Assembly (NCBI RefSeq): GCF_947499585.1 | Contig: NZ_CANMOO010000002.1 | Span: 1,116,001 to 1,180,000 of the forward strand | From: an uncultured Allomuricauda sp. | GTDB taxonomy: Bacteria > Bacteroidota > Bacteroidia > Flavobacteriales > Flavobacteriaceae | DNA: 64,000 bases | Direction of reading: 5' to 3' | Shown: piece after piece, positions 35,787 through 44,219 of the stretch | Position numbering within the stretch: position 1 is the stretch's first letter | Layout of the letters: every line of letters begins with the position of its first letter | Program-made: the position numbers and the translations under genes | Notes under the pieces: model-generated | What the model was told of the DNA's origin: nothing | Databases searched by the model: none | Seen by the model: only the letters and a program-made list of their open reading frames with translations

Positions 35787-37583
35787 ATGGGGTTGGTTTC
35801 TGCGAAAGAGGTGGCAAAAGTCATTAATTTGGACAGGTATGGTTTTTTAGGCACCTTCGTTGGATGGCTTTTAATGGTTGCCACAAGAATTACTGGGATA
35901 AATAGATTTTATAATAAGAATAAGTCACTTCCGGGAAGAGATTTTTTAGAAGCTATCTTGGATCATTATGAAATTGATTTTGAGATTCCGGAAGAAGATT
36001 TAAAACGTCTTCCCAAAGACGGGCCTTATATCACCATCAGTAATCATCCGCTAGGAGGAATAGATGGTGTTTTGTTGTTAAAACTCATGCTAGAAGAACG
36101 GGAAGATTTTAAAATCATCGCAAATTTCCTTTTAAATCGAATTGAACCCATGAAGCCATATATAATGCCGGTGAATCCTTTTGAAAATCATAAGGATGCC
36201 AAAAGCAGTATTGCAGGCTTTAAAAATGCACTTTCACACCTTAGGGAAGGTCACCCTTTGGGTATTTTTCCAGCAGGTGAAGTATCTACTTATAAAGATG
36301 GAAAGCTGGTGGTGGACAAACCTTGGGAAGAGGCAGCACTTAAACTTATTAGAAAAGCGGAGGTTCCGGTGGTTCCAATATATTTTCATGCTAGAAACAG
36401 CAGACTTTTTTACAGGTTATCCAAAATAAATGATGTTTTTAGAACGGCAAAACTACCGTCAGAGGTTGCTTCTCAAAACAGAAGACCTATAAAGGTTCGT
36501 GTTGGGCAACCCATATCTATAAATGCCCAAAAGGAAGAGGAAACGCTAGAATCTTTTGCAGAATTATTAAGAAAGAAAACCTATCTCTTGGCCAATGCGT
36601 TTGAGAAAGAACGTTTGATCGATAAAGTGCCCACCACTTTAAAAATTCCTAAACCCCCTAAAAAAATAGCTACGGCCGTTGGCTCTGAAGTATTGCAAGG
36701 CGAAATAGAAAAGTTAAGGGAAAAAGATTGCCGAATGCTTCAAAGTAAGAACTACGAAGTATACCTGGCCCAAGAAAAGGATATGCCCTTTATTTTAAAT
36801 GAAATTGGAAGACAACGCGAAATAACCTTTCGTGAAGTAGGGGAAGGAACCAATAATGCTGTTGATTTAGATGAGTTTGATTCTTATTATCACCATCTTT
36901 TCTTGTGGGATGATCAGGAAAAGGCTATAGTTGGAGCGTATCGTATGGGGCTTGGTTCTCAAATATTCAAAAAATATGGTATTGATGGCTTCTACCTTCA
37001 AGATCTGTTTCGTTTTGAACCGGAACTCTATGGAATGATGGAGAAATCCATTGAAATGGGAAGGGCCTATATAGTTAAAGAATATCAGCAAAAACCAATG
37101 CCTTTGTTTTTGTTATGGAAAGGGATTGTGCATACCACCTTAAGACACCCAGAGCATAAATATTTAATAGGGGGGGTCAGTATCAGTAATCAGTTCTCCA
37201 ACTTTTCAAAGTCGTTAATGATTGAGTTTATGAAATCTAACTATTGGGATCCCTATGTGGCTCAATATATAAGACCTAAGAAAGAATTTAAAGTGCAGTT
37301 GAAGGATGCTGATAAAGAATTCATTTTTGATGACACCCAAGCTGACTTGAACAAGTTCGATAAGTTGATTAACGAAGTAGAACCAGGTAGTCTTCGTTTA
37401 CCGGTTTTGATTAAAAAGTACATCAAACAAAATGCAAAAGTCGTTGCTTTTAATGTTGATCCACTATTTAATAATTCTGTGGATGGGTTAATGTACATAA
37501 AGATTGCTGACTTACCTGAAAGCACTGTCAAGCCTGTTATGGAGGAATTCCAAGCTGAATTGGAACGTAAATTAAACCACTGA
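35787..37583 (+). CDS. olsF: Bifunctional acyltransferase: N-terminal PlsC-like, C-terminal OlsB-like (OlsF-type)
   Basis: 598 residues. The N-terminal half is a PlsC/OlsA-type O-acyltransferase: NHPLGGIDG (H87, D93), then FPAGEVS (161-167). The C-terminal half (about 320-530) matches the hemolysin/OlsB-type GNAT N-acyltransferase: YEVYLAQEKDMPFILNEIGR, REVGEGTNN, DEFDSYYHHLFLWDD and VGAYRMGLG. This fused order is that of OlsF, known from Serratia and Flavobacterium to make ornithine lipids from ornithine and acyl donors. The final lipid here could also be a glycine or related aminolipid. Membrane-associated, cytosolic face. Confidence 0.85.
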   Translation: MGLVSAKEVAKVINLDRYGFLGTFVGWLLMVATRITGINRFYNKNKSLPGRDFLEAILDHYEIDFEIPEEDLKRLPKDGPYITISNHPLGGIDGVLLLKLMLEEREDFKIIANFLLNRIEPMKPYIMPVNPFENHKDAKSSIAGFKNALSHLREGHPLGIFPAGEVSTYKDGKLVVDKPWEEAALKLIRKAEVPVVPIYFHARNSRLFYRLSKINDVFRTAKLPSEVASQNRRPIKVRVGQPISINAQKEEETLESFAELLRKKTYLLANAFEKERLIDKVPTTLKIPKPPKKIATAVGSEVLQGEIEKLREKDCRMLQSKNYEVYLAQEKDMPFILNEIGRQREITFREVGEGTNNAVDLDEFDSYYHHLFLWDDQEKAIVGAYRMGLGSQIFKKYGIDGFYLQDLFRFEPELYGMMEKSIEMGRAYIVKEYQQKPMPLFLLWKGIVHTTLRHPEHKYLIGGVSISNQFSNFSKSLMIEFMKSNYWDPYVAQYIRPKKEFKVQLKDADKEFIFDDTQADLNKFDKLINEVEPGSLRLPVLIKKYIKQNAKVVAFNVDPLFNNSVDGLMYIKIADLPESTVKPVMEEFQAELERKLNH

Positions 37584-37595
37584 TTTTTTAATTAA

Positions 37596-38612
37596 ATGAG
37601 TTTGGGAAAACCATTAGTATTTACCATCTTATTTCTTTCTTCGGTTTTAGGTTATAGCCAAGAAATAGAAGGGTTTGTATTTGATAACATGACCAAAAAA
37701 CCTATTGATGGAGCTTCTGTTTACTTTGATGGTAGTTCTATCGGTACGATAACAGATGAGCAAGGTAATTTTAAAATTAGGCTGCTATTTCAAAATAATG
37801 CCACTTTAGTAATACGTTATTTGGGTTATGAGACTAAAAAGATCGTCAATCTAGAAGAAGTTGATGAACTAAAAATTGGGCTTAAGGAAAAAGTGGAGAG
37901 TTTAAAGGAAATTGTTGTTACATCTGATCCATTTTCCCGTAAGCAAAAACTAAAGGTTTTTAAATTAGAATTTTTAGGAGATACAAAAGGTGGTCGTAAC
38001 AGCACAATTATAAATGAAAGTGAAGTAAAACTGTATTTTAATTCCTATGATAATACACTTTCTGCCTATTGCGATAAACCATTGATTATTAGAAACGAAT
38101 ATTTGGCATATGTTGTAAATTTTGAGATAGAGGAATTCAAAATTTTCTTTAAAAAAAAGAGCTTAGAACGAACAGATAACATTTATTATACAGTTTATGA
38201 TGGTTCTACCCAGTTTTATGATATATCATCCAATGATTTGAAAATAAGGGAACGTAGAAAGAAAGCATATCTAGGTTCAAGTATGCATTTTATGAGATCG
38301 TGCTGGAATGGAGATTTGAAAACTCAAAATTTTAGATTGAAAGAAGGATTTAAACCAGTACCAATTAAAAACTTTTTTTCTAAAGAAAACCCGAAAGAAG
38401 ATTTACAGAATATTCGATTTTCAGGTGCTAAGTATGTAATCTATCATAAGAGAAAAGGCAATTATAGATCTACCTTAAGGATAAACAATCTTGATACAGT
38501 CTATACTTTGGATAGATATGGAAATTATTCTCCTTTTCAAGAAATAGTCTTTGGCGGTTACATGGCCAATTTTCGTATTGGGGAAATGTTGCCAATAGAT
38601 TATGGGCTTTAA
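37596..38612 (+). CDS. CarboxypepD_reg-like domain protein, secreted
   Basis: 338 residues. A signal peptide (about 1-21, ending GYSQ) is followed by a regulatory-like beta-sandwich (EGFVFDNMTKKPIDGASVYF, SIGTITDEQGNFKI) and a beta-rich C-terminal region with many charged residues. There is no plug or barrel. Similar architecture to the gene at 24.4 kb, but the C-terminal parts differ. Only 12 bp separate it from the aminolipid acyltransferase gene, so they are probably co-transcribed. Function unknown. Confidence 0.75.
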   Translation: MSLGKPLVFTILFLSSVLGYSQEIEGFVFDNMTKKPIDGASVYFDGSSIGTITDEQGNFKIRLLFQNNATLVIRYLGYETKKIVNLEEVDELKIGLKEKVESLKEIVVTSDPFSRKQKLKVFKLEFLGDTKGGRNSTIINESEVKLYFNSYDNTLSAYCDKPLIIRNEYLAYVVNFEIEEFKIFFKKKSLERTDNIYYTVYDGSTQFYDISSNDLKIRERRKKAYLGSSMHFMRSCWNGDLKTQNFRLKEGFKPVPIKNFFSKENPKEDLQNIRFSGAKYVIYHKRKGNYRSTLRINNLDTVYTLDRYGNYSPFQEIVFGGYMANFRIGEMLPIDYGL

Positions 38613-38633
38613 AAAAGCTGAGCTTTGTTATCG

Positions 38634-39056
38634 TCAATTCACCAATTCTTCTTTTACAAAGTTGTGGCAAAACTCTTTTATCTCTTCTCTGGCCTTTAAG
38701 AATGCCGCATGCTTTACATCTTCAGTACCGGTAACCTTTGAAGGATCAAAAAAGTTATGGTGGATGCGTTCTGCGTTTTTAGCTGGAATAAATGGACAAT
38801 TTTCTTTGGCGTGGTCACAAACAGTGATGATATAATCCCATTCAATACCTTGATATTCATCCACATGGTTAGATGTATGGAAAGTAATATCAATGCCATC
38901 TTCATTCATTATGGATACAGCTCCTGGGTTTAATCCGTGTGTTTCTATTCCAGCACTATAAATAATTGCCAAAGAATCTTGAAAGTAGTTTAAATACCCA
39001 TGTGCCATTTGGCTTCTGCATGAGTTCCCAGTACAAAGGACCAATACGTTTTTCAT
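38634..39056 (-). CDS. arsC: Thioredoxin-coupled arsenate reductase (low-Mr phosphatase type)
   Basis: 140 residues. The P-loop is VLCTGNSCRSQMA (C8, R14), the redox pair is C80 and C87 in TVCDHAKENCP, and the catalytic Asp is in FFDPSKVTG. This is the S. aureus pI258 ArsC type, which reduces As(V) to As(III) using thioredoxin. It is the last gene of the ars locus, 16 bp after the acetyltransferase. It converges on the CarboxypepD_reg gene. Confidence 0.9.
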   Translation of the reverse strand: MKNVLVLCTGNSCRSQMAHGYLNYFQDSLAIIYSAGIETHGLNPGAVSIMNEDGIDITFHTSNHVDEYQGIEWDYIITVCDHAKENCPFIPAKNAERIHHNFFDPSKVTGTEDVKHAAFLKAREEIKEFCHNFVKEELVN

Positions 39057-39072
39057 TTTTTTGATATGATAA

Positions 39073-39564
39073 TTAATCTACACCTATAGTTTCACTTCTT
39101 TTTTCAAATAACAAATTGTCTTTCCAAATACCTTTAATTTTCCCAACTCGTTCGCGTTTACCAATAAAGCGAAACCCAACTTTTTTATGGAGATGTATAC
39201 TTGCTTCATTTTCTGGAAAAACCCCTGATTGTATCGTCCAGAATCCAGCTTTTTCACTTTCAGATATTAGTTGTTCCAAAAGTAATTTACCAACACCCTT
39301 ACCTCTGCTTTTGGCTCCAATATAGACACTTACTTCTCCAACACCGCCATAAACGCACCTGCTTGAAACGGGAGATAATGCAGCCCAACCTAGAATCTCA
39401 CCGTTCTCTTCGGCAATCAACCTACACTGCTCCACATGGGCTTGATTCCAACTTTCATAGCTGGGGATGGTTTGCTCAAAGGTTGCAAAACCAGTTGCTA
39501 TACCTTGGGCATATATTTGGGAAACACCTTCCCAATCCGAAGCATTCATTTCACGGACTTGCAT
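39073..39564 (-). CDS. arsN1: GNAT N-acetyltransferase, ArsN1-like
   Basis: 163 residues. Motifs are YAQGIATGFATFEQTIPSYE, VSVYIGAKSRGKGVGKLLLE (acetyl-CoA loop) and EASIHLHKKVGFRFIGKRER. It resembles the phosphinothricin acetyltransferase branch. Members found inside arsenic operons are ArsN1, which acetylates arsinothricin or related organoarsenicals. The assignment leans on context: it sits between DUF6428 and arsC. A phosphinothricin or methionine-sulfoximine acetyltransferase is possible instead. Confidence 0.75.
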   Translation of the reverse strand: MQVREMNASDWEGVSQIYAQGIATGFATFEQTIPSYESWNQAHVEQCRLIAEENGEILGWAALSPVSSRCVYGGVGEVSVYIGAKSRGKGVGKLLLEQLISESEKAGFWTIQSGVFPENEASIHLHKKVGFRFIGKRERVGKIKGIWKDNLLFEKRSETIGVD

Positions 39565-39573
39565 AATAACGTA

Positions 39574-40071
39574 TTAACAGCAGCCACCTCCAGGAGTGCA
39601 GCCGCTTGAGGCTTCTGTTACCACTTCTTCTGAAGTATCTACAACACCACAAGTTTCTTTGGCTTTACAATCTGTTTTTTCTACAGAAAGTTTTAAAACT
39701 AGAGATTGCTCATCCATAGCATAATCATTCACAAAGAGCTGAGCTGTATGAAAATCTGAATTGCTATACTCAAACTTGATTTCGGCATCCCTTACCATGG
39801 GTTTAATGCCATCAACTTTGTTGAGAATACCTAAAGCTTTATAGGCAGACATAAACTCTTTTTTGTCCTTTTCCTTTGGACTTTCCCATAATTGTACAAT
39901 GGTTTCTTTCCAAAAATCCGTTCCCGCTCCACAATCCACTGAATCCACCATAATGTTTTTGATTTCAGTGATATGGTAATTTGCTCCTACAAATTTGCCT
40001 TCCGTGTATTCAAAAAGCAAACTTTTATTCTGATGTTGTTTTAGTAAGGATAGAAATTCTGATGTATTCAT
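39574..40071 (-). CDS. DUF6428 family protein with Cys-rich tail
   Basis: 165 residues from ATG 40071 (MNTSEFLSLLKQHQ); the frame opens at 40083, but this ATG is 2 bp after the arsR stop. DUF6428 is a Bacteroidota family known mainly from neighbourhoods of ArsR-type regulators. The body is alpha/beta with VDSVDCGAG. The tail has CKAKETCGVV and ends CTPGGGCC, giving five cysteines there. An arsenite or metal-chaperone role is possible but not established. Tightly coupled to arsR. Confidence 0.8.
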   Translation of the reverse strand: MNTSEFLSLLKQHQNKSLLFEYTEGKFVGANYHITEIKNIMVDSVDCGAGTDFWKETIVQLWESPKEKDKKEFMSAYKALGILNKVDGIKPMVRDAEIKFEYSNSDFHTAQLFVNDYAMDEQSLVLKLSVEKTDCKAKETCGVVDTSEEVVTEASSGCTPGGGCC

Positions 40072-40073
40072 GA

Positions 40074-40397
40074 TTAACAGCAATTATAATTAATATTGGC
40101 AAAAAACGTATTGAAGGAATTTTGTAATTCTTCCCAACGTTCTTCATTGATACAGTAGCATAGGTTTTTACCTTCAAAGGTTCCTTTTAAGAGACCTATT
40201 TTCTTTATTTCGTTTAAATGTTGTGATATAGTAGGTTGCGAAAGTCCAATAACATCAACCAAATCATTGCAGATACAATTTTCCTGTCTGCTTATATATT
40301 CTAAAATCGCTATACGTGCAGGATGCGCCAAAACTTTGGCAACTTGTGCCAGCTCGTTTTGTGTTACAGAAAACATATGTGTTTTAGAAGCTCCCAT
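40074..40397 (-). CDS. arsR: ArsR/SmtB-family arsenite-responsive repressor
   Basis: 107 residues of winged-helix fold. The metalloid-binding CxC is C41-I-C43 in ENCICNDL, equivalent to the alpha-3 site in classical ArsR. The recognition helix is SQPTISQHLNEIKK. The C-terminus ends NYNCC, adding a vicinal Cys pair (106-107). It is expected to repress its own operon until As(III) binds. First gene of the ars locus. Confidence 0.92.
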   Translation of the reverse strand: MGASKTHMFSVTQNELAQVAKVLAHPARIAILEYISRQENCICNDLVDVIGLSQPTISQHLNEIKKIGLLKGTFEGKNLCYCINEERWEELQNSFNTFFANINYNCC

Positions 40398-40425
40398 TAT
40401 TGGTTATAACGACATTGATAATTTT

Positions 40426-40437
40426 ATATTGCAATAT
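40426..40437. promoter_or_regulatory. Candidate ArsR operator
   Basis: ATATTGCAATAT is a perfect 12-bp palindrome 29 bp upstream of the arsR start, in an AT-rich gap. Position and symmetry suit autoregulation; not verified. Confidence 0.45.
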
Positions 40438-40456
40438 TACGATAATAATAATAAAT

Positions 40457-40489
40457 AAAAAAGCCAGAGCGTATTTCTCTGGCTTTTTT
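40457..40489 (-). terminator. Terminator of the TM2 gene
   Basis: AAAAAAGCCAGAG (40457-40469) pairs with CTCTGGCTTTTTT (40477-40489), loop 7 nt. On the minus strand the A-run becomes a T-run after the hairpin, directly following the TM2 stop at 40491. Confidence 0.85.
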
Positions 40490-40490
40490 T

Positions 40491-40925
40491 CTAGAACCAA
40501 GGTTTCTTTCCAACCTGGTATGTGTTGTAAAATTCATCATCCGATTTGGTTAGGTAAATGATACCCTCTACCAATCCAATTACACTGGGAATCCAAACAA
40601 AAAGCAACCCTATTCCAACGCATGAAAGCACATATGCCACTATAGAAACTCCAAGTAAAATGAAACCTTCCTTATTGTACCCGAGCATAAATTTGTGTAC
40701 TCCTAGCGAACCTAAAATAATGGCTAGAACTCCGGTTAATATTTTTTTATTCTCACCACCTGCACCTTTAATGCCCTCGGCAAATTCATTAGCAGTTTTT
40801 TTAGCTTCGTCAGCAAAATCCCCTGCTGCTTCTTTGGCATCTTCAGCAGCATCCTTTGCGGCTTCTTTGGCATTGTCAAAGGCATCTTCTGCCTTATCTC
40901 CTAAGTCTTTGTTTTCTTCAGACAT
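40491..40925 (-). CDS. TM2-domain protein with LEA-like N-terminus
   Basis: 144 residues. The N-terminal 55 residues are an amphipathic Ala/Lys/Glu/Asp helix with repeated KEAAKDAAEDAKEAAGD, like a LEA or apolipoprotein-type coil. Residues 60-130 are a TM2 domain (ILGSLGVHKFMLGYNKEGFI, two helices). TM2 proteins are small membrane proteins of unknown function. It is followed by a strong terminator and is independent of the ars locus. Confidence 0.88.
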   Translation of the reverse strand: MSEENKDLGDKAEDAFDNAKEAAKDAAEDAKEAAGDFADEAKKTANEFAEGIKGAGGENKKILTGVLAIILGSLGVHKFMLGYNKEGFILLGVSIVAYVLSCVGIGLLFVWIPSVIGLVEGIIYLTKSDDEFYNTYQVGKKPWF

Positions 40926-40980
40926 GGTAATTATAATTTGTTGGTTAAACGAGTCTTAAAAATAAGGATTATTTTAATAG

Positions 40981-41367
40981 CTATAAGAAAGCTTTATCAA
41001 CAGGTTGCCAAAGTTCTATTTTATTACCTTCAGGATCCAATATCCAGCCAAATTTCCCGTAATCGTACTCTTCAATCTCACCCACAATGGTAACACCTTC
41101 GCTTTTTAGAGCTTTTAAAAGTTCTACCAAGTTTTCTACTCTAAAATTCATCATGAACTGTTTTTCGCTTGGCTGAAAATAGGTAGTATCATCTTTGAAC
41201 GGGCTCCATTGGGTTATACAATCATTTCCTTCTTTGTCCTTCCACCAAAAACTCCAACCATATTGGTCTACGGGAATTCCTAGACGTTCTTTATACCATT
41301 TTTTAATGTTATCCGGATCTTTCGTTTTAAAGAAAAACCCTCCCAGTCCTGTTACTCTTTTTTTCAT
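40981..41367 (-). CDS. VOC-family (glyoxalase-like) protein
   Basis: 128 residues from ATG 41367 (MKKRVTGLGGFFFK). Vicinal-oxygen-chelate fold: DPDNIKKWYKERLGIPVDQY, MNFRVENLVELLKALKSEG, and FGWILDPEGNKIELWQP (metal-ligand Glu in the last motif). Such proteins include lactoylglutathione lyases, dioxygenases and antibiotic-binding proteins; the substrate is unknown. Cytosolic. Confidence 0.85.
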   Translation of the reverse strand: MKKRVTGLGGFFFKTKDPDNIKKWYKERLGIPVDQYGWSFWWKDKEGNDCITQWSPFKDDTTYFQPSEKQFMMNFRVENLVELLKALKSEGVTIVGEIEEYDYGKFGWILDPEGNKIELWQPVDKAFL

Positions 41368-41406
41368 AATTATATTATTTTCAGCTCCCACTGATGGGAA
41401 ACCAAA

Positions 41407-41862
41407 TTACCGTTTTATGTTTTTCTCGTATAACGCTATCCATGCTTTTGGGGTAATTTTTTGACATAGTTCTGCTATAAGTTCATATGGAATGTTTTCC
41501 ATTTTTTTAAATCGGATACAACTCTTGCCCATATCCAATTTGGTTTTAACATGTTTTGGGTATTCCCCAACAAACCAGTCCAGTAATTTTTTATCCGCAT
41601 AAATTCCTGAATGGTATAATGCCACAAAGTTCTTTTGTGAGGCTATGTTTACGAAAGGCAAAGGCAGTTTGGGGTCACAGTGATATCCGGGTACATATAG
41701 AGAATGAGGAACCACATAACCTATCATTTTATAACTGATACATTCCTGAAATCCTTCTGGTAAACTTGCTTTAACCGTTTCTCGCAATTTGGAAACGGCT
41801 ACTTTGCGATCTTCAGGTAATTTGCTAATATATTCATCTGGCGTGTTGACATCTATTGTCAT
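41407..41862 (-). CDS. DUF1801 family protein
   Basis: 151 residues. N-terminal DEYISKLPEDRKVAVSKLRE and ISYKMIGYVVPHSLYV, then FVNIASQKNFVALYHSGIYA, fit the DUF1801 (YdhG/YdeI-like) family. Function unknown; distantly similar to iron-chaperone or small-ligand-binding folds. It starts 8 bp downstream of the DUF4199 stop and precedes the VOC gene, so a short co-transcribed set is likely. Confidence 0.85.
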   Translation of the reverse strand: MTIDVNTPDEYISKLPEDRKVAVSKLRETVKASLPEGFQECISYKMIGYVVPHSLYVPGYHCDPKLPLPFVNIASQKNFVALYHSGIYADKKLLDWFVGEYPKHVKTKLDMGKSCIRFKKMENIPYELIAELCQKITPKAWIALYEKNIKR

Positions 41863-41869
41863 GATAAAA

Positions 41870-42376
41870 TTATTTTCGTTGCAATATCAAAGCTGAAATT
41901 AAAGTAATAATAAATCCTATTATAAAAACGGTCATGGCCATTAGGGCAAAAGAAAAAAGTGGGTTAGAAAACATTTCCCTCTGTGATTCTAGTTTTGCCA
42001 ATTTTATTTCAAATTCATCCGCAGGTAAAGAGGTTCTCATATTTTCAACTGCTGTGTCGTAATATTGAGTTGTAAAATCTGGATTAAGCACCTCGCTATA
42101 AAAAATATCAAGAAACCCAAATGCTAAGGCTGTAATAAGGCTAATAAGTATGCCGATGATTAAAGCCTGTTTAAAACTTACCTTGCCTTGATTCTCTTTA
42201 TCTCTGAAATGTTTAATGCCTAAATAGACAAACCCCAGGGATAAAATCATAGACACATAACCCAATACTTCTTGGATTGAGTATGATACATCGCTTAATA
42301 AGAACCAGCTTGTTAAAAATAGAATAGAGATAGTGATAGCGCCATAAAGCCCAAATCTTGTTATGGTTTTTTTCAT
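41870..42376 (-). CDS. DUF4199 family membrane protein
   Basis: 168 residues from ATG 42376 (MKKTITRFGLYG); another ATG lies two codons upstream. Four predicted membrane helices: about 11-30, 38-57, 73-95 and 143-166. The periplasmic loop between the third and fourth carries YYDTAVENMR. DUF4199 is common in Bacteroidota; function unknown. Confidence 0.82.
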   Translation of the reverse strand: MKKTITRFGLYGAITISILFLTSWFLLSDVSYSIQEVLGYVSMILSLGFVYLGIKHFRDKENQGKVSFKQALIIGILISLITALAFGFLDIFYSEVLNPDFTTQYYDTAVENMRTSLPADEFEIKLAKLESQREMFSNPLFSFALMAMTVFIIGFIITLISALILQRK

Positions 42377-42474
42377 GATCAATTATTTAAAAAGTTAGAC
42401 CAAAAGTAGTGGTAGAGGAAAGTTTGGGAGTCATACTAAAGTACCAAAACCATAGCAATTTGACTCTAAATCAA

Positions 42475-42891
42475 TTAAATAGCTATAATTTGAAGGGCTT
42501 TTGCTTTCTGTATTGCTTGGGTACGACGCTTGGCATCCAACTTTACCAACAGGCTGGAAACATGGGTTTTTATAGTGCTTTCTGAAACAAAAAGCTTATC
42601 AGCAATTTCTTTGTTGGATAGACCATCGGAAATTTGGACTAGCACTTCATATTCGCGCTTGCTTATACCAAGCTGTTCTATCTTTTTATAATCTATGGAA
42701 ATAGAAGAAAGTTTTTCTTTCTGCAATGTTCTCTTGTTGATGTAAACACCAATGATAAAAAATACAATTGCAATGACAGCTATCACTATTTCAAGGGAAA
42801 CATCACCAGAAACGTAGGAGTATTTACTGAACTTGAAAAGGACAAGCAATGCCACAATAAGGGAAGAAAAAACGAAAACGGTCTTTTTCAC
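42475..42891 (-). CDS. Membrane-anchored LuxR-type transcriptional regulator
   Basis: 138 residues. Two N-terminal membrane helices (about 4-20 and 33-51) precede a LuxR HTH at 75-135 (LGISKREYEVLVQISDGLSN, KEIADKLFVSESTIKTHVSS). There is no receiver domain. It would keep a DNA-binding domain at the cytosolic face of the membrane. Its signal and targets are unknown; neighbouring small membrane genes are candidates. Confidence 0.85.
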   Translation of the reverse strand: MKKTVFVFSSLIVALLVLFKFSKYSYVSGDVSLEIVIAVIAIVFFIIGVYINKRTLQKEKLSSISIDYKKIEQLGISKREYEVLVQISDGLSNKEIADKLFVSESTIKTHVSSLLVKLDAKRRTQAIQKAKALQIIAI

Positions 42892-42900
42892 TTAATAAAA

Positions 42901-43833
42901 TTAACAAAATCTAGCTTTGATTTTGTCCACAACGGTCTGTGCCAGTTTTTCTTTACTCTCAACAGTCCAGCCTGCTACATGAGGAGTTAGTAAAACGTTC
43001 TTGGCTTTTCGCAAGAATTTGAATGCCTTTGGTTTTTGAACAAACATGTTCTCGAACGATTTCTTCTCGTATTCCAGAACATCCAATCCGGCACCTAGAA
43101 TTTTTTCTGATTTTAGACCGTCAACCAAATCTTTGGTGACAGCACATTTACCCCGTGCCGTATTTAAAAACCAAAAAGGTTTGTGAAATGCGTTAATGAA
43201 TTCCTTGTTGACCATTCCTGTGGTCAATTCAGTCTCAGGGACATGAAGACTCACAATATCTGACCTTTGTTGAAATTCCATAATTCCTACCTGTCTTGCA
43301 TTGTCATCACCTACACCACCAATGATGTCATAACAAATGATTTCTACATCAAAACCTTTAAGTTTTTGGGCAAATGCCTTACCCATATTTCCATAACCGA
43401 TAATACCAACGGTCTTGCCATCCAATTCTACACCTCGGTTACCTTCGCGGTCCCATTTTCCTTTTTTCACTTCTCTATTGGCCTTGGTCATTTTGTTCAT
43501 TAAAGACAACAACATTCCTAAAGTATGTTCCCCAACAGCATTTCGGTTTCCTTCCGGAGCGGAAGCCAAGAACACATTTTTTTGCTTGGCATATTCGATG
43601 TCTATGTTTTCCAAACCTGCCCCAAGCCTGCCTATAAACTTGAGATTTGTTGCTTTATCCAAAAACTGTTGGTTCAAAGTAAACCTGCTTCGGATAATGA
43701 CCCCATCGTACAAATGGATTTTCTTTTCAACCTCTTCTTTAGAGGATGTATAGTCTTCATGGTTTTCAAAACCCAATTGGGTAAATTGTTCAAGAAGTAA
43801 TGGATGGTTGGTGTCTAAGTGGAGAACTTTCAT
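42901..43833 (-). CDS. D-2-hydroxyacid dehydrogenase (phosphoglycerate dehydrogenase-like)
   Basis: 310 residues. The Rossmann motif is VGIIGYGNMGKAFA, the catalytic Arg is in FLNTARGKCAV, the Glu in AGLDVLEYE, and the His in LLTPHVAGWT. The family oxidises or reduces 2-hydroxyacids with NAD(P). It lacks the ACT domain of long SerA. Substrate cannot be fixed; D-3-phosphoglycerate is plausible but serC is not adjacent. 10 bp upstream of the LuxR-type gene. Confidence 0.88.
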   Translation of the reverse strand: MKVLHLDTNHPLLLEQFTQLGFENHEDYTSSKEEVEKKIHLYDGVIIRSRFTLNQQFLDKATNLKFIGRLGAGLENIDIEYAKQKNVFLASAPEGNRNAVGEHTLGMLLSLMNKMTKANREVKKGKWDREGNRGVELDGKTVGIIGYGNMGKAFAQKLKGFDVEIICYDIIGGVGDDNARQVGIMEFQQRSDIVSLHVPETELTTGMVNKEFINAFHKPFWFLNTARGKCAVTKDLVDGLKSEKILGAGLDVLEYEKKSFENMFVQKPKAFKFLRKAKNVLLTPHVAGWTVESKEKLAQTVVDKIKARFC

Positions 43834-43847
43834 GGGCTAAATATACC

Positions 43848-44213
43848 CTAAATTTTAGGGTACTCAGTTTGAGTCATTTCGTGTTGTACGGCACCTGTAT
43901 GGGCCGTGTTTTGTTTTTCAAAAAGCAATAAATGGACTTCTTCGTCATTCTTTGTCATAGGATTATGTTCCACCCCTTTAGGCACAACAATAATTTCACC
44001 CTCTTTTACTACTTCCGTTCTATCTCTAAACTGCATGTACAGGGTGCCTTTTATTACTTGAAAGAGTTCATCTTCATTTTCGTGCGAGTGCCAGACAAAT
44101 TCTCCTTTAATTTTAGCTAAGATTACCTGCATATCATCCACTGTAGCTATTTGATGTGGATGCCACTGCTTGGTAAATTTGGTGTGTTTTTGCTTTAAAT
44201 TTATAGTCTCCAT
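43848..44213 (-). CDS. Cupin-domain protein
   Basis: 121 residues. Cupin motifs are GEFVWHSHENEDELFQVIKG (metal-ligand H, H, E) and VPKGVEHNPMT. Single-domain cupins bind a metal and act as small enzymes or sensors; the substrate is unknown. Cytosolic. Six bases separate it from the NTF2-like gene upstream. Confidence 0.88.
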   Translation of the reverse strand: METINLKQKHTKFTKQWHPHQIATVDDMQVILAKIKGEFVWHSHENEDELFQVIKGTLYMQFRDRTEVVKEGEIIVVPKGVEHNPMTKNDEEVHLLLFEKQNTAHTGAVQHEMTQTEYPKI

Positions 44214-44219
44214 ATTTTT

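Noticed and set aside
40426..40437. The short palindrome as part of a terminator
   Set aside because: It is AT-rich, has no following U-run relative to either transcript, and lies in the promoter region of arsR.
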